The position numbers and the translations under genes were made by a program. Shown piece by piece: positions 1-8,059 of a DNA stretch of 64,000 nucleotides. A model generated the notes under the pieces. It was given only the letters and a program-made list of their open reading frames with translations. It was not told the origin of the DNA and did no database searches. Each line of letters starts with the position of its first letter. Position 1 is the stretch's first letter. Source of the stretch: Archaeoglobus neptunius (GTDB lineage Archaea > Halobacteriota > Archaeoglobi > Archaeoglobales > Archaeoglobaceae); the NCBI RefSeq assembly GCF_016757965.1, contig NZ_JAEKIW010000002.1, positions 124,001-188,000 of the forward strand, written 5' to 3'.

Positions 1-467
1 GAGGGGATGAAAGGGTTCTTTATCTTGGGGCCGCAAGTGGTACCACCATCAGCCATCTTGCGGATATTCTCGATGAAGGAATAATCTATGGCGTTGAGTA
101 CTCTGCAAAGCCTTTTGAGAAGTTCCTTTCCCTTGCCAGAGAGCGCGACAACATCATTCCATTGCTTTTTGATGCCTCCAGGCCGTGGAAGTACAGCGGT
201 ATAGTGGAGAAGGTCGACTTCATCTATCAGGACATCGCCCAGAAGAATCAGATTGAAATTCTCGAGAGCAATGCCAGATTCTTCTTGAAAAAAGGTTGTG
301 AGGTTCTGATAATGGTCAAGGCCAGGAGCATAGATTCAACTGCAGAGCCCGAAGAGGTATTTCAGGAGGTTATAAGCCGTATAAGCAGAAACTTTGAAAT
401 CTTAAGGTATGACGACCTCCTGCCTTACCACAAGGATCACATTTTTGTTCACGCTAAAATTTTTTAA
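1..467 (+). CDS. flpA: Fibrillarin-like rRNA/tRNA 2'-O-methyltransferase, 3' part
   Basis: The reading frame is open from base 3 to the TAA at 465-467, so only the C-terminal ~154 residues are present and the start lies outside the window. Near the edge is the SAM-binding loop LYLGAASGTT, followed by the fibrillarin signature region around YGVEYS and the YQDIAQKNQ stretch, and the protein ends in HIFVHAKIF. The family is the catalytic subunit of archaeal C/D box RNPs, working with Nop5, L7Ae and guide RNAs to methylate rRNA and tRNA. The gene order upstream cannot be seen; nop5 is the usual neighbour. The 3' end carries the promoter of the next gene. Confidence 0.95.
   Translation, partial: GDERVLYLGAASGTTISHLADILDEGIIYGVEYSAKPFEKFLSLARERDNIIPLLFDASRPWKYSGIVEKVDFIYQDIAQKNQIEILESNARFFLKKGCEVLIMVKARSIDSTAEPEEVFQEVISRISRNFEILRYDDLLPYHKDHIFVHAKIF
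459..467 (+). promoter_or_regulatory. TATA box for the decarboxylase operon
   Basis: A T-rich box (ATTTTTTAA) sits inside the last codons of fibrillarin. Its centre is about 28 bases before the ATG at 492, and no Shine-Dalgarno sequence precedes that ATG, so transcription probably starts at or just before the start codon (leaderless mRNA). Confidence 0.5.
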
Positions 468-491
468 TCTCTCTGACTTGCCCACTTCGGG

Positions 492-767
492 ATGAATGAA
501 CTTGGCATAATGCTGACCGCATCTGGAATGGGTGGTGTTTTCGTAGTTCTATCAATACTTGCGTTTGTCATGTGGGCTATGGGCAGATTTTTTGGGAAAA
601 AAGCAACTTCTGAAGAAAGTGACAATTTCAGCAGCCTGACGGATCTCGAAGTACTGGCGGTGACGGCAGCGATTCTTCAGTATGAGGGTACTTCAGTAGT
701 GGAGGTGCATGGGCCGGAAAACTGGAAGAGACTTGCGAAGATTTATGCCGGGAGGTGGTTGGAGTGA
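492..767 (+). CDS. oadG: Sodium-pumping decarboxylase gamma subunit (OadG-like)
   Basis: 91 residues. One N-terminal membrane helix (residues ~8-30) is followed by a short hydrophilic tail, the usual layout of OadG/MmdD subunits, which anchor and assemble the membrane decarboxylase. It starts a three-gene operon with the biotin carrier and the beta subunit; its TGA overlaps the GTG of the next gene by three bases. The sequence of small gamma subunits is poorly conserved, so the assignment rests on layout and neighbours. The substrate (oxaloacetate, methylmalonyl-CoA or other) is not decided by this gene. Confidence 0.8.
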   Translation: MNELGIMLTASGMGGVFVVLSILAFVMWAMGRFFGKKATSEESDNFSSLTDLEVLAVTAAILQYEGTSVVEVHGPENWKRLAKIYAGRWLE

Positions 768-1180
768 AGTTTTACAGGATCAGAATTGACGGTGCGGATT
801 TCAAGGTTGGGGTTGAGAAGCTGAGGGATGGGGTTTACAGGGTAAAGGTTGGCGAGAAAGAGGCCGAAGTCGTTGTTGAGGATGTTTATGAGAGGGCAGA
901 AACGATCTCAGAAAGACGTGAGCCGGTAACACCATCGGCAGGGCCTTCTGAGGTAAGAGAGGAGTTGAAGGATGCTGTAACTTCTATGCTGCCCGGTGTC
1001 GTTCTGAAAATACTCGTTAAGTCCGGTGACAGGGTTAAGGCGGGTGATCCGATAGTAATAATAGAATCTATGAAAATGGAGAATGAAATAGTCAGTCCGA
1101 AGGATGGTGTCGTTTCAGAAATTTTGGTAAAGGAAGGGCAGAGAATAGAGGCGGGTGACATCCTTGCGGTGATCAGATGA
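764..1180 (+). CDS. Biotin carboxyl carrier subunit of membrane decarboxylase
   Basis: About 138 residues. The C-terminal half (residues ~70-138) is a biotinyl domain with the attachment motif ESMKMEN, the biotinylated lysine being about K104. The preceding segment is a short Pro/Ser/Glu linker. The GTG at 764 is chosen because GGAGGTG at 751-757 sits six bases upstream and the start overlaps the oadG stop; a GTG at 755 would lie within two bases of the ribosome site. The carrier moves the carboxyl group from the carboxyltransferase to the beta subunit, where decarboxylation drives Na+ export. It overlaps the next gene by ATGA. Confidence 0.9.
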   Translation: MKFYRIRIDGADFKVGVEKLRDGVYRVKVGEKEAEVVVEDVYERAETISERREPVTPSAGPSEVREELKDAVTSMLPGVVLKILVKSGDRVKAGDPIVIIESMKMENEIVSPKDGVVSEILVKEGQRIEAGDILAVIR

Positions 1181-2241
1181 TTGAGAACCTTCTGATGATT
1201 GCCGTAGGGTTGGGCCTTGTTTATCTCGGCATATACAGAAAAATGGAGCCATTACTTCTTGTTCCTATCGGCATAGGCGCAATTCTCGTGAATATACCTG
1301 GCGGCGGACTGGGGGAGGAAGGGAGCATTTTTGATTATTTTCTCAGGTACCTTATCCACACCGAAATCGTTCCTCTCCTGATATTTCTTGGTTTGGGGGC
1401 TTTGACCGATTTTTCACCTCTTCTGGCCAATCCGAAGACTTTTTTACTTGGTGCAGCCGCTCAAATTGGAATTTTTGCAGCTCTGCTGGCAGCCCTATTT
1501 CTTGGCTTTACTCCACAGGAGGCAGCCTCCATAGGGATAATTGGAGGCGCTGACGGCCCGACAACGATTTACACGACAACAATTCTCGCCCCCCATCTAC
1601 TCGCAGCAACTGCTGTGGCTGCGTACAGCTACATGTCTCTCGTCCCGATAATACAGCCCCCCGTGATTAAAGCTCTGACTTCAAAGGACGAGAGAAGAAT
1701 AAAGATGAGACAGCTTAGAGTTGTTTCAAAAAAGGAAAAGGTAATATTTCCAATTGCCACCATGCTGGTTACGGGATTTCTGGCTCCGGAGGCCCTGCCA
1801 CTTGTCGGGATGCTTATGACCGGCAATCTGTTCAGGGAAAGCGGCGTTACTGACAGACTCGCAAAGGGGGCAAGTGAGGAACTGATGAATATTATGACTA
1901 TAATTCTTGGTCTCAGCATCGGTAGTACAATGAAGGCGGAGAGTTTCCTGACATACAAGACGATACTAATCCTCATGCTCGGAGTCCTGGCCTTTGCTTC
2001 AGCCACGGCTGGAGGTGTTTTACTGGCGAAGTTCATGAATCTGTTTTTGAAAGAGAAGATCAACCCGATGATCGGTGCAGCCGGAGTTTCTGCCGTCCCC
2101 ATGTCTGCGAGAGTTGTGCAAAGGATGGCTATTGAGGAAGACCCCCAGAACCACATCCTGATGCATGCCATGGGGCCAAATGTTGCGGGCGTTATTGGCT
2201 CTGCGGTTGCTGCTGGAATTCTGATAAGCATTCTCGGTTAA
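1177..2241 (+). CDS. oadB: Sodium ion-translocating decarboxylase, beta subunit
   Basis: 354 residues, very hydrophobic with ~9-11 membrane segments. The conserved GGADGPT motif (residues ~123-129) holds the Asp that family members use for Na+ and proton movement, and the GPNVAGVIGS motif lies near the C-terminus. This is the membrane pump of the oxaloacetate / methylmalonyl-CoA / glutaconyl-CoA decarboxylase family: it removes CO2 from carboxybiotin and exports Na+. The ATG overlaps the biotin carrier stop (ATGA 1177-1180). No carboxyltransferase alpha subunit lies in this operon, so it must be encoded elsewhere. Confidence 0.95.
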   Translation: MIENLLMIAVGLGLVYLGIYRKMEPLLLVPIGIGAILVNIPGGGLGEEGSIFDYFLRYLIHTEIVPLLIFLGLGALTDFSPLLANPKTFLLGAAAQIGIFAALLAALFLGFTPQEAASIGIIGGADGPTTIYTTTILAPHLLAATAVAAYSYMSLVPIIQPPVIKALTSKDERRIKMRQLRVVSKKEKVIFPIATMLVTGFLAPEALPLVGMLMTGNLFRESGVTDRLAKGASEELMNIMTIILGLSIGSTMKAESFLTYKTILILMLGVLAFASATAGGVLLAKFMNLFLKEKINPMIGAAGVSAVPMSARVVQRMAIEEDPQNHILMHAMGPNVAGVIGSAVAAGILISILG

Positions 2242-2285
2242 AGCTGAATTGCAGGAGTGGAAATGATGTGCTCGTATGGCCGAGG

Positions 2286-2298
2286 TTAAATTTTTAAG
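2286..2298 (+). promoter_or_regulatory. TATA box upstream of the ferredoxin/AOR operon
   Basis: TTAAATTTTTAAG centred near 2292. The expected transcription start, ~26 bases downstream, coincides with the ATG at 2319 rather than with the ferredoxin start at 2372. Confidence 0.5.
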
Positions 2299-2318
2299 AA
2301 CTTGTGACAATTTTCTTC

Positions 2319-2375
2319 ATGAACTGTCGTTATGATTTGAAAGCCGCTCACCGCAAGTACGGGGACAGTGTATGA
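2319..2375 (+). CDS. Possible 18-codon leader ORF before ferredoxin
   Basis: A mini-ORF starting at the predicted transcription start encodes 18 residues beginning MNCRYDLK and ending KYGDSV. Its TGA (2373-2375) overlaps the ferredoxin ATG (2372-2374) as ATGA, the coupling geometry seen between real genes in this window. No similar protein is recognised. It could be a leader peptide that couples translation, a small protein, or chance. The placement is seen; the function is unknown. Confidence 0.3.
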   Translation: MNCRYDLKAAHRKYGDSV

Positions 2376-2572
2376 TGGTCGTACATCCTGAGAACTGTAC
2401 GGGGTGCATGCGCTGCATGCTCATCTGCTCTTACACCTTCACACGAAAATTCAGCCTCTCTTCAGCAAGAATCAGAGTGACTGACTGCGACATCAAATTT
2501 CTTGAGAACTGCAACAGTTGCGGGAAATGTGCGGAGCAGTGCTTTTACTCTGCTCTCAGGGTGGTAAAGTGA
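2372..2572 (+). CDS. 4Fe-4S ferredoxin-type electron carrier
   Basis: 66 residues with two Cys clusters: CTGCMRCMLIC near the N-terminus and CNSCGKCAEQC near the C-terminus, consistent with two [4Fe-4S] clusters. It probably carries electrons released by the AOR-family enzyme encoded immediately downstream, as in HycB-like or ferredoxin-partnered AORs. Its TGA overlaps the next start codon (GTGA at 2569-2572). The start is ATG 2372, which overlaps the stop of a mini-ORF. Confidence 0.88.
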   Translation: MMVVHPENCTGCMRCMLICSYTFTRKFSLSSARIRVTDCDIKFLENCNSCGKCAEQCFYSALRVVK

Positions 2573-4305
2573 GTTTTGGAGTTGCCGGTAAACTGGCCAC
2601 CATCGATTTGAGCAGCGGTGATATCGAGGTTGAAAATCTCAATCCGGAGCTTGTGAAGAGATATCTGGGTGGATTTGGCCTTTGTGTTAGAATTGCTTAT
2701 GACCACATCCGTCCCGGAGTTGATCCACTCTCACCCGAAAATCCCGTCATCATAGGTACCGGAGTTCTGGTTGGTACCAACGTTCCGGCAGCGTCGAGAG
2801 TTTATACCTTTACAAAGCTGCCTGCTAACAACGCCGTTGGGTGGGGCGGAGGTGGAGGAGTTACGTTCGGCTGCAATCTGAAATTTGCAGGTTATGATTG
2901 TCTTGTGATCAGGGGAAAGGCCGAATCGCCCGTCATCATTAAAATTGAGGACGAAAATGTGGAGATATGCAAGGCAGAAGATCTGTGGGGTTTGGGTGTT
3001 GGAGAAACGACTGAAAATCTCCGAAGCAGATTCGGGCAGGGTGGGGTATTGTCAATCGGTCAGGCGGGTGAGAATCTTGTTAGATTTTCGATGGCATACA
3101 TCGACAGACTATCTACTGTTGGGAGGGGAGGAATAGGTGCTGTACTGGGATCTAAAAAGCTGAAAGCGATATTCGTCATGGGCAACGGAGAGATAGGAGT
3201 TGCGGATAGGGAAAGATTCAACCGAATTTGCGCGAATTTACTTGAGCGGATGAGGAAGTATCCCCATCTAAAGGAGTGGCAGGAACTCGGACTTTTGAAA
3301 TCTCTTCCAGCATTGCCGGAAGACGAGTACTTCAGAATCAGAAAAAAGAGAATTGCATGCGTATCATGTCCTGTTGGGGATAAGGACGAAATAGAAATCG
3401 ATGGAAACAGAATCCATACTACCTCGGTGGTCAATCTTCTGACACCGGTAATGATGGGGATGAAGGACTACAGAAAGGCGATGAAACTCACCGCAATCCT
3501 CGACGATTACGGGATGGATATGTTCGAGTTCTTTGGTGTTTTGAGCTTCGCAAAGGAGCTTGAAGAGGAGGGAATAATTGAGCTTGAGGAGAAAATAGAT
3601 CTTTCATCCTTTGAGTCATTGTCGGGGTGGGCAGAAAGGGTATGTTTAAGGGAAGGAATGGGAAACCTGCTTGCAGAAGGGATTGGTGGGATGGAGAGAA
3701 AATTTGGGGAGGCGAAGAACAGTATCAAGGGAATGATGGCATACGTCACTCCCAAAGGACCCCTTGTCTGGGATCTTTTTGGTACCATGGAGCTCGGCCA
3801 GGTCATCGATCCCAGAGGCCCTCACGTTGCGGCTCACGGCTCTCCAACCTACTTTGCAAGAAGACCTTCAGAAAGCTTCGTAAAGCATCTCAGACGAATG
3901 GGTCTGGATGATGAAAAGATAGGGGAGATTCTGGAGGGAGGTTTGAGGGTTGGTAAGCTTTTGTGCTACTCCAACCTCTGGTTTGTGATCCTTGCATCAC
4001 TTGGCATCTGTGCGAGAGCTCAGATAAACAGATTTTACAGTGCTGAACTTTGTGCAGAGCTGTATTCTGCTGTGACCGGAATGGAGGTTACGAAAGAGGA
4101 AATGATGGGGAGAGCAAAGGAAATCTGGACTTTACTCAAGCTTGCCAACGTCAGAGAGGGTTTCAGGCGAGAACACGACTCTCCACCAGATGACTGGTTT
4201 GAGGATGGATTCAGGGATTACGTTACGGGCAAACCTCTTGCCAAAGAGGATGTTGAGAGGATGGTGGATGAGTACTACAGAGAAATGGGATGGGATTTCA
4301 TGTGA
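2569..4305 (+). CDS. Aldehyde ferredoxin oxidoreductase family enzyme (tungsten type)
   Basis: 578 residues, the usual AOR length. The N-terminal domain (KLATIDLSSGDIEV, then the YLGGFGL, AASRVYTFTKLP and GGGVTFGC pterin-binding segments) is typical of bis-tungstopterin enzymes. The cluster region reads CVSCPVGD near residue 263, where the family normally has C-x2-C-x3-C; the third Cys is replaced by Asp. The last ligand is probably the Cys in LGICAR near residue 483. GTG 2569 is the start because it overlaps the ferredoxin stop and AGGGTGGT lies just upstream. The substrate is unknown: aldehyde oxidation or acid/CoA-ester reduction are both possible. A tungstate importer lies 4.2 kb downstream. 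Confidence 0.88.
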   Translation: MSFGVAGKLATIDLSSGDIEVENLNPELVKRYLGGFGLCVRIAYDHIRPGVDPLSPENPVIIGTGVLVGTNVPAASRVYTFTKLPANNAVGWGGGGGVTFGCNLKFAGYDCLVIRGKAESPVIIKIEDENVEICKAEDLWGLGVGETTENLRSRFGQGGVLSIGQAGENLVRFSMAYIDRLSTVGRGGIGAVLGSKKLKAIFVMGNGEIGVADRERFNRICANLLERMRKYPHLKEWQELGLLKSLPALPEDEYFRIRKKRIACVSCPVGDKDEIEIDGNRIHTTSVVNLLTPVMMGMKDYRKAMKLTAILDDYGMDMFEFFGVLSFAKELEEEGIIELEEKIDLSSFESLSGWAERVCLREGMGNLLAEGIGGMERKFGEAKNSIKGMMAYVTPKGPLVWDLFGTMELGQVIDPRGPHVAAHGSPTYFARRPSESFVKHLRRMGLDDEKIGEILEGGLRVGKLLCYSNLWFVILASLGICARAQINRFYSAELCAELYSAVTGMEVTKEEMMGRAKEIWTLLKLANVREGFRREHDSPPDDWFEDGFRDYVTGKPLAKEDVERMVDEYYREMGWDFM

Positions 4306-4356
4306 AATAGCATCATTTATCAATCGTCAAGCTCTCAAATCATAAATTACGAAAAA

Positions 4357-4366
4357 TTTTTTAAAA
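4357..4366 (+). promoter_or_regulatory. TATA box for the Fe-S/FAD dehydrogenase operon
   Basis: TTTTTTAAAA centred near 4361, in the 134-base gap after the AOR gene. The predicted start of transcription falls at about 4385-4387, on the ATG of a mini-ORF. Confidence 0.45.
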
Positions 4367-4384
4367 TCTCTGCCAATTTTAATC

Positions 4385-4459
4385 ATGATTTGTGAGTGTC
4401 ACCATTTTAGGAGAGTAAATTTGGATATGCGGAGGTGGTGTGGTGGAGCTGAAATTTGA
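4385..4459 (+). CDS. Possible 24-codon Cys/His-rich leader ORF
   Basis: A second mini-ORF at a predicted leaderless position encodes 24 residues starting MICECHHFRR and ending RRWCGGAEI, with three Cys and two His. It runs through the ribosome site of the next gene and overlaps its first codons out of frame. It may couple or attenuate translation of the Fe-S/FAD operon, or be chance. There is no recognised homology. Confidence 0.27.
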   Translation: MICECHHFRRVNLDMRRWCGGAEI

Positions 4460-5474
4460 CCCTGAACTATGCTTCAACTGCGACAGCATAGCCTGTTTGA
4501 TGAAATGTCAGTATTTGAACTACGATCTTGAGTCTGCAAGGGAAGAGAGAGTGAAGATTGCGAAAGGAGATTACAGCAGGGTTCTCGAAGAGTGCAAAAC
4601 CTGTTATTCATGTGAGGAATACTGTCCCTACGACAATCACCCCTTCTACCGTATTGTGGAGCTGCAGGAGAACTATGGTATTAACCTTGCTCCAAAGCCT
4701 ATTGCGAAGCAACTCGTCAGAATGTATGGTGCGAAAAAGAAGGACCTTGCTAATATATCGGATGTTGGAGAGAAGGCGCTCTCTCTCTGTCTTTTCCCGG
4801 ATCTTGTGGATAATGTCAGAAGCAGGATTTTCGAGGGGCTCCCGATCATTTTGGGCAGACAGGTGTTCTGCAATCTGGTTTACCTGCATTTCGCCAACAT
4901 GTCTGTGATAAAGGAAAGGGCAAAGCAGACAATAGAGAACGTGAAAAAGTACGGTATTGAAGAACTTGTTTGTTTCCATGACGAGTGTTATGGCTTTTTC
5001 AATTCATATGCGAGGGCTTACGGTATAGATGTACCGTTCAAAACCGTTCACCTTTATGAGTACCTCTATGACTGGCTTAAGAAGAATGAGGACAGAATAC
5101 GGAAGCTGAACGTGAAAGTAGCATATCAGCGAAACTGCTCGAACAGACTCAGCCCCGAGACTGACAAGATGCTCGACAGAGTGTTCGAGTTGATCGGGGT
5201 GGAAAGGGTTGAAAGGGAGTACGATAGGGAGAACGGAATCTGCTGTGGAGCTGTGTTTGAAATGTGGGGAGAGTACGAACTGGCTGAGAAACTGCAGAAA
5301 AATAACATTGAGGACATGGCCAGATCGGGAGCAAGATTTGCAGTGTTCAACTGTCCGATGTGCTATGTGGCACTTGCGGAGAGAGCAGCCAAGGCGGGCT
5401 TAATGCCCGTTCTTGTGAGCGATCTGTGCAGGCTGGCAATCGGCGAGATGCCGAAGATCCCGGGGCGTGGTTGA
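4440..5474 (+). CDS. Fe-S oxidoreductase, ferredoxin + CCG domains (HdrB-like)
   Basis: 344 residues. N-terminal Cys sets (CFNCDSIACLMKC and CKTCYSCEEYC) can hold two [4Fe-4S] clusters. The C-terminal part has cysteine-rich CCG-type motifs: CFHDEC, GICCGAVFE and FNCPMC. CCG domains bind the noncubane clusters of heterodisulfide reductase HdrB and of lactate/glycolate oxidase subunits. The GTG at 4443 fits the ribosome site GGAGGTG (4431-4437) better than the GTG at 4440. The gene overlaps the FAD subunit by eight bases, so the two probably form one complex. It is not preceded by an HdrA-like gene. Confidence 0.85.
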   Translation: MVELKFDPELCFNCDSIACLMKCQYLNYDLESAREERVKIAKGDYSRVLEECKTCYSCEEYCPYDNHPFYRIVELQENYGINLAPKPIAKQLVRMYGAKKKDLANISDVGEKALSLCLFPDLVDNVRSRIFEGLPIILGRQVFCNLVYLHFANMSVIKERAKQTIENVKKYGIEELVCFHDECYGFFNSYARAYGIDVPFKTVHLYEYLYDWLKKNEDRIRKLNVKVAYQRNCSNRLSPETDKMLDRVFELIGVERVEREYDRENGICCGAVFEMWGEYELAEKLQKNNIEDMARSGARFAVFNCPMCYVALAERAAKAGLMPVLVSDLCRLAIGEMPKIPGRG

Positions 5475-6855
5475 AGTGACTGACGTTTACAGCGAGCTGA
5501 AAGGTATTGTTGGTGAAAATTACGTTTCGAAGGAGCCCGAAGAACTCTACATATATTCCTCCGATCCCGGAACGATGCCACCCGTCATGCCGGACTATGT
5601 AGTAATGCCGGGCACTACCGAGGAAGTTCAGAAGATCGTAATTCTCGCAAACAGGTACAGAATCCCAGTTGTCCCCATGGGTGGTGCTCTGTCTCTGAGC
5701 GGTTTGGTCAGACCGCTTAAGGGAGGGATTGTTGTTGACATGAAGAGGATGGACAGGATAGTGGAGGTCAACGAGAGGGCAAGGTACGCTGTGATCGAGG
5801 CGGGAGTTAGCGAGGGGAAGCTCAAGGCGTATCTGAAAAAGAACCATCCCGGTCTACGCCTCTCCACACCGGACGCTCCACCGATTGCAACGGTTACAGC
5901 AAATGCGCTCATACATGGCTCGGGGAGGTTATCGCAGATCTATGGTTTTCATTCCGAGATGGTTAACGGTATGGAGGTTGTTCTGCCCACAGGTGATATT
6001 TGCAGGGTTGGGTCATGCAGCATCTCGCCCTACTGGTTCTCCCGATCACCACTGCCCGATCTTGCCGGTTTGTTCCTCGGATGGTTTGGCAGAACTGGAA
6101 TCGTGACAAAGCTGGGAATAAAGCTGTTTCCGAAGCATCGCTACAGGGATGTGATGATCTTTGTCACCGAAAACCCATCTCATGTCAGCGATGTGATATG
6201 GAGGGTTACCCACACCGAGATGGCCGAGGACATTACAGTATGGGCTCAGCCGAAACCGGACTGGGCAGAGGGGTTTCAGCACACAACTATTTACATTACA
6301 GCAGACAGTGAGGAAGAGCTGGAGTTCAAGAGGAAAATAATCCGCAATGCCCTGAAGGATTACATAAAGCAGAAGGACGGGGGATTTCTGTATCTGACTC
6401 CGGGGATGAAGTCAGCATTCCTTGAGGAACCAATGTCACAGCTTGTTAGATTTGCAGACGTCAGAAAGGGTGGAGGATTCGAGTATGTTGGGGCAATTCT
6501 GCCGGTTTACCTGTTTGATGAGGCCTACAGGAGAGGACTTGAGATCGTAAAAAGGCTGGGCGTTGACTGGGCGTTCAGCATACGCATTATCGGCCGATCC
6601 CACTGCATGATGTTTGCCTATGCATATCCCTTCAACAGGGCCGATGAGGAAGATGTTGAGAGAGCGAAAAAAGCTCTCCACGAAACGAATAAGGCCGTGC
6701 TTGAAATGGGGGGAATTCCGTGGAAGGCTGAAGAGCCGGCACAGCAGATGATTCTGGAGAGGATGGATGAAGGGACAAAAATGCTGATGAAAAGGGTGAT
6801 CGATTTGCTGGATCCGAACGGCATAATGAACCCTGGAAACTGGGAGGTGGAATGA
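5467..6855 (+). CDS. FAD-linked dehydrogenase, GlcD/D-lactate dehydrogenase family
   Basis: 462 residues. The N-terminal FAD-binding PCMH-type domain (VVMPGTTEEVQKIV, VPMGGALSLSG, GGIVVDMKRMDRIV) is followed by the GlcD C-terminal domain, ending in LLDPNGIMNPGNWE, the usual terminal motif of this family. Such enzymes oxidise 2-hydroxy acids (lactate, glycolate) or alkylglycerone-type substrates and pass electrons to Fe-S partners. Here the partners are the CCG proteins on each side (overlap of eight bases upstream, ATGA downstream). An alternative start is GTG 5476. The substrate cannot be set from sequence alone. Confidence 0.9.
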   Translation: MVEVTDVYSELKGIVGENYVSKEPEELYIYSSDPGTMPPVMPDYVVMPGTTEEVQKIVILANRYRIPVVPMGGALSLSGLVRPLKGGIVVDMKRMDRIVEVNERARYAVIEAGVSEGKLKAYLKKNHPGLRLSTPDAPPIATVTANALIHGSGRLSQIYGFHSEMVNGMEVVLPTGDICRVGSCSISPYWFSRSPLPDLAGLFLGWFGRTGIVTKLGIKLFPKHRYRDVMIFVTENPSHVSDVIWRVTHTEMAEDITVWAQPKPDWAEGFQHTTIYITADSEEELEFKRKIIRNALKDYIKQKDGGFLYLTPGMKSAFLEEPMSQLVRFADVRKGGGFEYVGAILPVYLFDEAYRRGLEIVKRLGVDWAFSIRIIGRSHCMMFAYAYPFNRADEEDVERAKKALHETNKAVLEMGGIPWKAEEPAQQMILERMDEGTKMLMKRVIDLLDPNGIMNPGNWEVE

Positions 6856-7964
6856 TGGAGAAAATAAACTACGCCGAAATCGTTCACCGCTGCTTCAGAT
6901 GCGGGTACTGCAAGTTCTCATCGGACTACTCGGAGATAAACTGTCCGAGTTACGCAAAGTACAGGTTCGAGACGTACTTTTCCGGTGGAAGGATGTGGCT
7001 TATCAGGGCGTGGATGAACGGAAATGTGAAATGGAGCGAACATCTTGGAGAGATAATTTACTCCTGTTCAGCATGCAGAAACTGCGTGGAGCACTGCGTT
7101 TTCAAGTTCAGCGAACAGCTTGTTGATGTGTTCATCGCAGCGAGAAGTGACATGGTGGAGAAAGGGCAGGCACCAAAGAAGGTCGTAGAATTCTTCAGAA
7201 ACCTCGCCAAGTTCGGAAATCCGTGGGGTTATGCGGCGAAGGTGGAGGTTGCGAGAGAATACGTCGGAAATGAGTTCCTGCTGCATGCAGGATGCGTAGC
7301 TGCTTATGACGAAAGGGCAAAGATGGCATTGAAGGCGTTAACAGAAATTCTCGATCTTGCCGGTGTGGACTACGGTATGTTCAGTGATGAAACGTGTGAG
7401 GGAAATGAGGCTTTGATAATGGGTGAATTTGGGCTATTCGAACATTTAATGGACAAAAACAAACGGAAATTTGAGGAAAGGGGAGTGAGAAAAGTGCTGA
7501 CCCCTGATCCGCACTCATTCAACGCACTCAGGAACTACTACCGAATGGATGTTCTGCACCACACCCAGTTCCTCTGGAGCTTGATGAAGGATAGAGGGCT
7601 GAAAACCTCCAGAATCGACCAGAAAGTCACATACCACGATCCGTGTTTTCTGGGGAGGTGGAATGCAGTTTACGAGGAGCCGAGGAAAATTCTTTCGAAA
7701 ATTTCGACCCTTTACGAAATGCCCAGGAACCGCAAAAATTCATTCTGTTGTGGAGGCGGAGGAGGAAACTTTTACACAGACTATCTGGGTGGTAAAGAAA
7801 GTCCGGCGAGAATCAGGGTCAGGGAGGCTGCTGAAACCGCCGACATCCTGGTTACCGCCTGTCCCGCATGTCTCATGATGCTCGACAACGCTGCGAGGGA
7901 CGAAAAGGTTGGGGTGGAAGTTAAGGACATCGCCGAAATTTTACTTGAAGCTCTGAAAAGATAA
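6852..7964 (+). CDS. Fe-S protein with ferredoxin and CCG domains (GlcF/HdrD-like)
   Basis: 370 residues. Two N-terminal Cys sets (CFRCGYC and CSACRNCVEHC) are followed by two CCG-type regions: the first has HAGCVAAYDE, the second HDPCFLGR, SFCCGGGGG and ACPACL. The layout matches glycolate oxidase GlcF and HdrD, which accept electrons from an FAD subunit. It overlaps the FAD dehydrogenase by four bases (ATGA), so the HdrB-like, FAD and HdrD-like proteins form a three-subunit dehydrogenase candidate. The electron acceptor is probably a membrane carrier, a disulfide or ferredoxin. Confidence 0.9.
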   Translation: MMEKINYAEIVHRCFRCGYCKFSSDYSEINCPSYAKYRFETYFSGGRMWLIRAWMNGNVKWSEHLGEIIYSCSACRNCVEHCVFKFSEQLVDVFIAARSDMVEKGQAPKKVVEFFRNLAKFGNPWGYAAKVEVAREYVGNEFLLHAGCVAAYDERAKMALKALTEILDLAGVDYGMFSDETCEGNEALIMGEFGLFEHLMDKNKRKFEERGVRKVLTPDPHSFNALRNYYRMDVLHHTQFLWSLMKDRGLKTSRIDQKVTYHDPCFLGRWNAVYEEPRKILSKISTLYEMPRNRKNSFCCGGGGGNFYTDYLGGKESPARIRVREAAETADILVTACPACLMMLDNAARDEKVGVEVKDIAEILLEALKR

Positions 7965-7981
7965 AACCTTATGGAGCTTTC

Positions 7982-8041
7982 ATCGGGGATACTGAGGCAA
8001 GTCCCCAACGGTCCTCCTCCTGCAGACCCCTCTGCCCCGAT
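7982..8041. other. GC-rich island closed by a 7-bp inverted repeat
   Basis: ATCGGGG (7982-7988) is the exact reverse complement of CCCCGAT (8035-8041), and the 46 bases between are GC-rich with a smaller GGG...CCC pairing. It lies between two convergent genes (stops at 7964 and 8060). It could be a bidirectional terminator structure or a small RNA. There is no T-tract directly after either arm. Confidence 0.35.
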
Positions 8042-8059
8042 CCCCCTTTATTTTACGTT

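Noticed and set aside
1629-2231. 200-codon antisense ORF inside oadB
   Set aside because: Antisense shadow of a conserved membrane protein.
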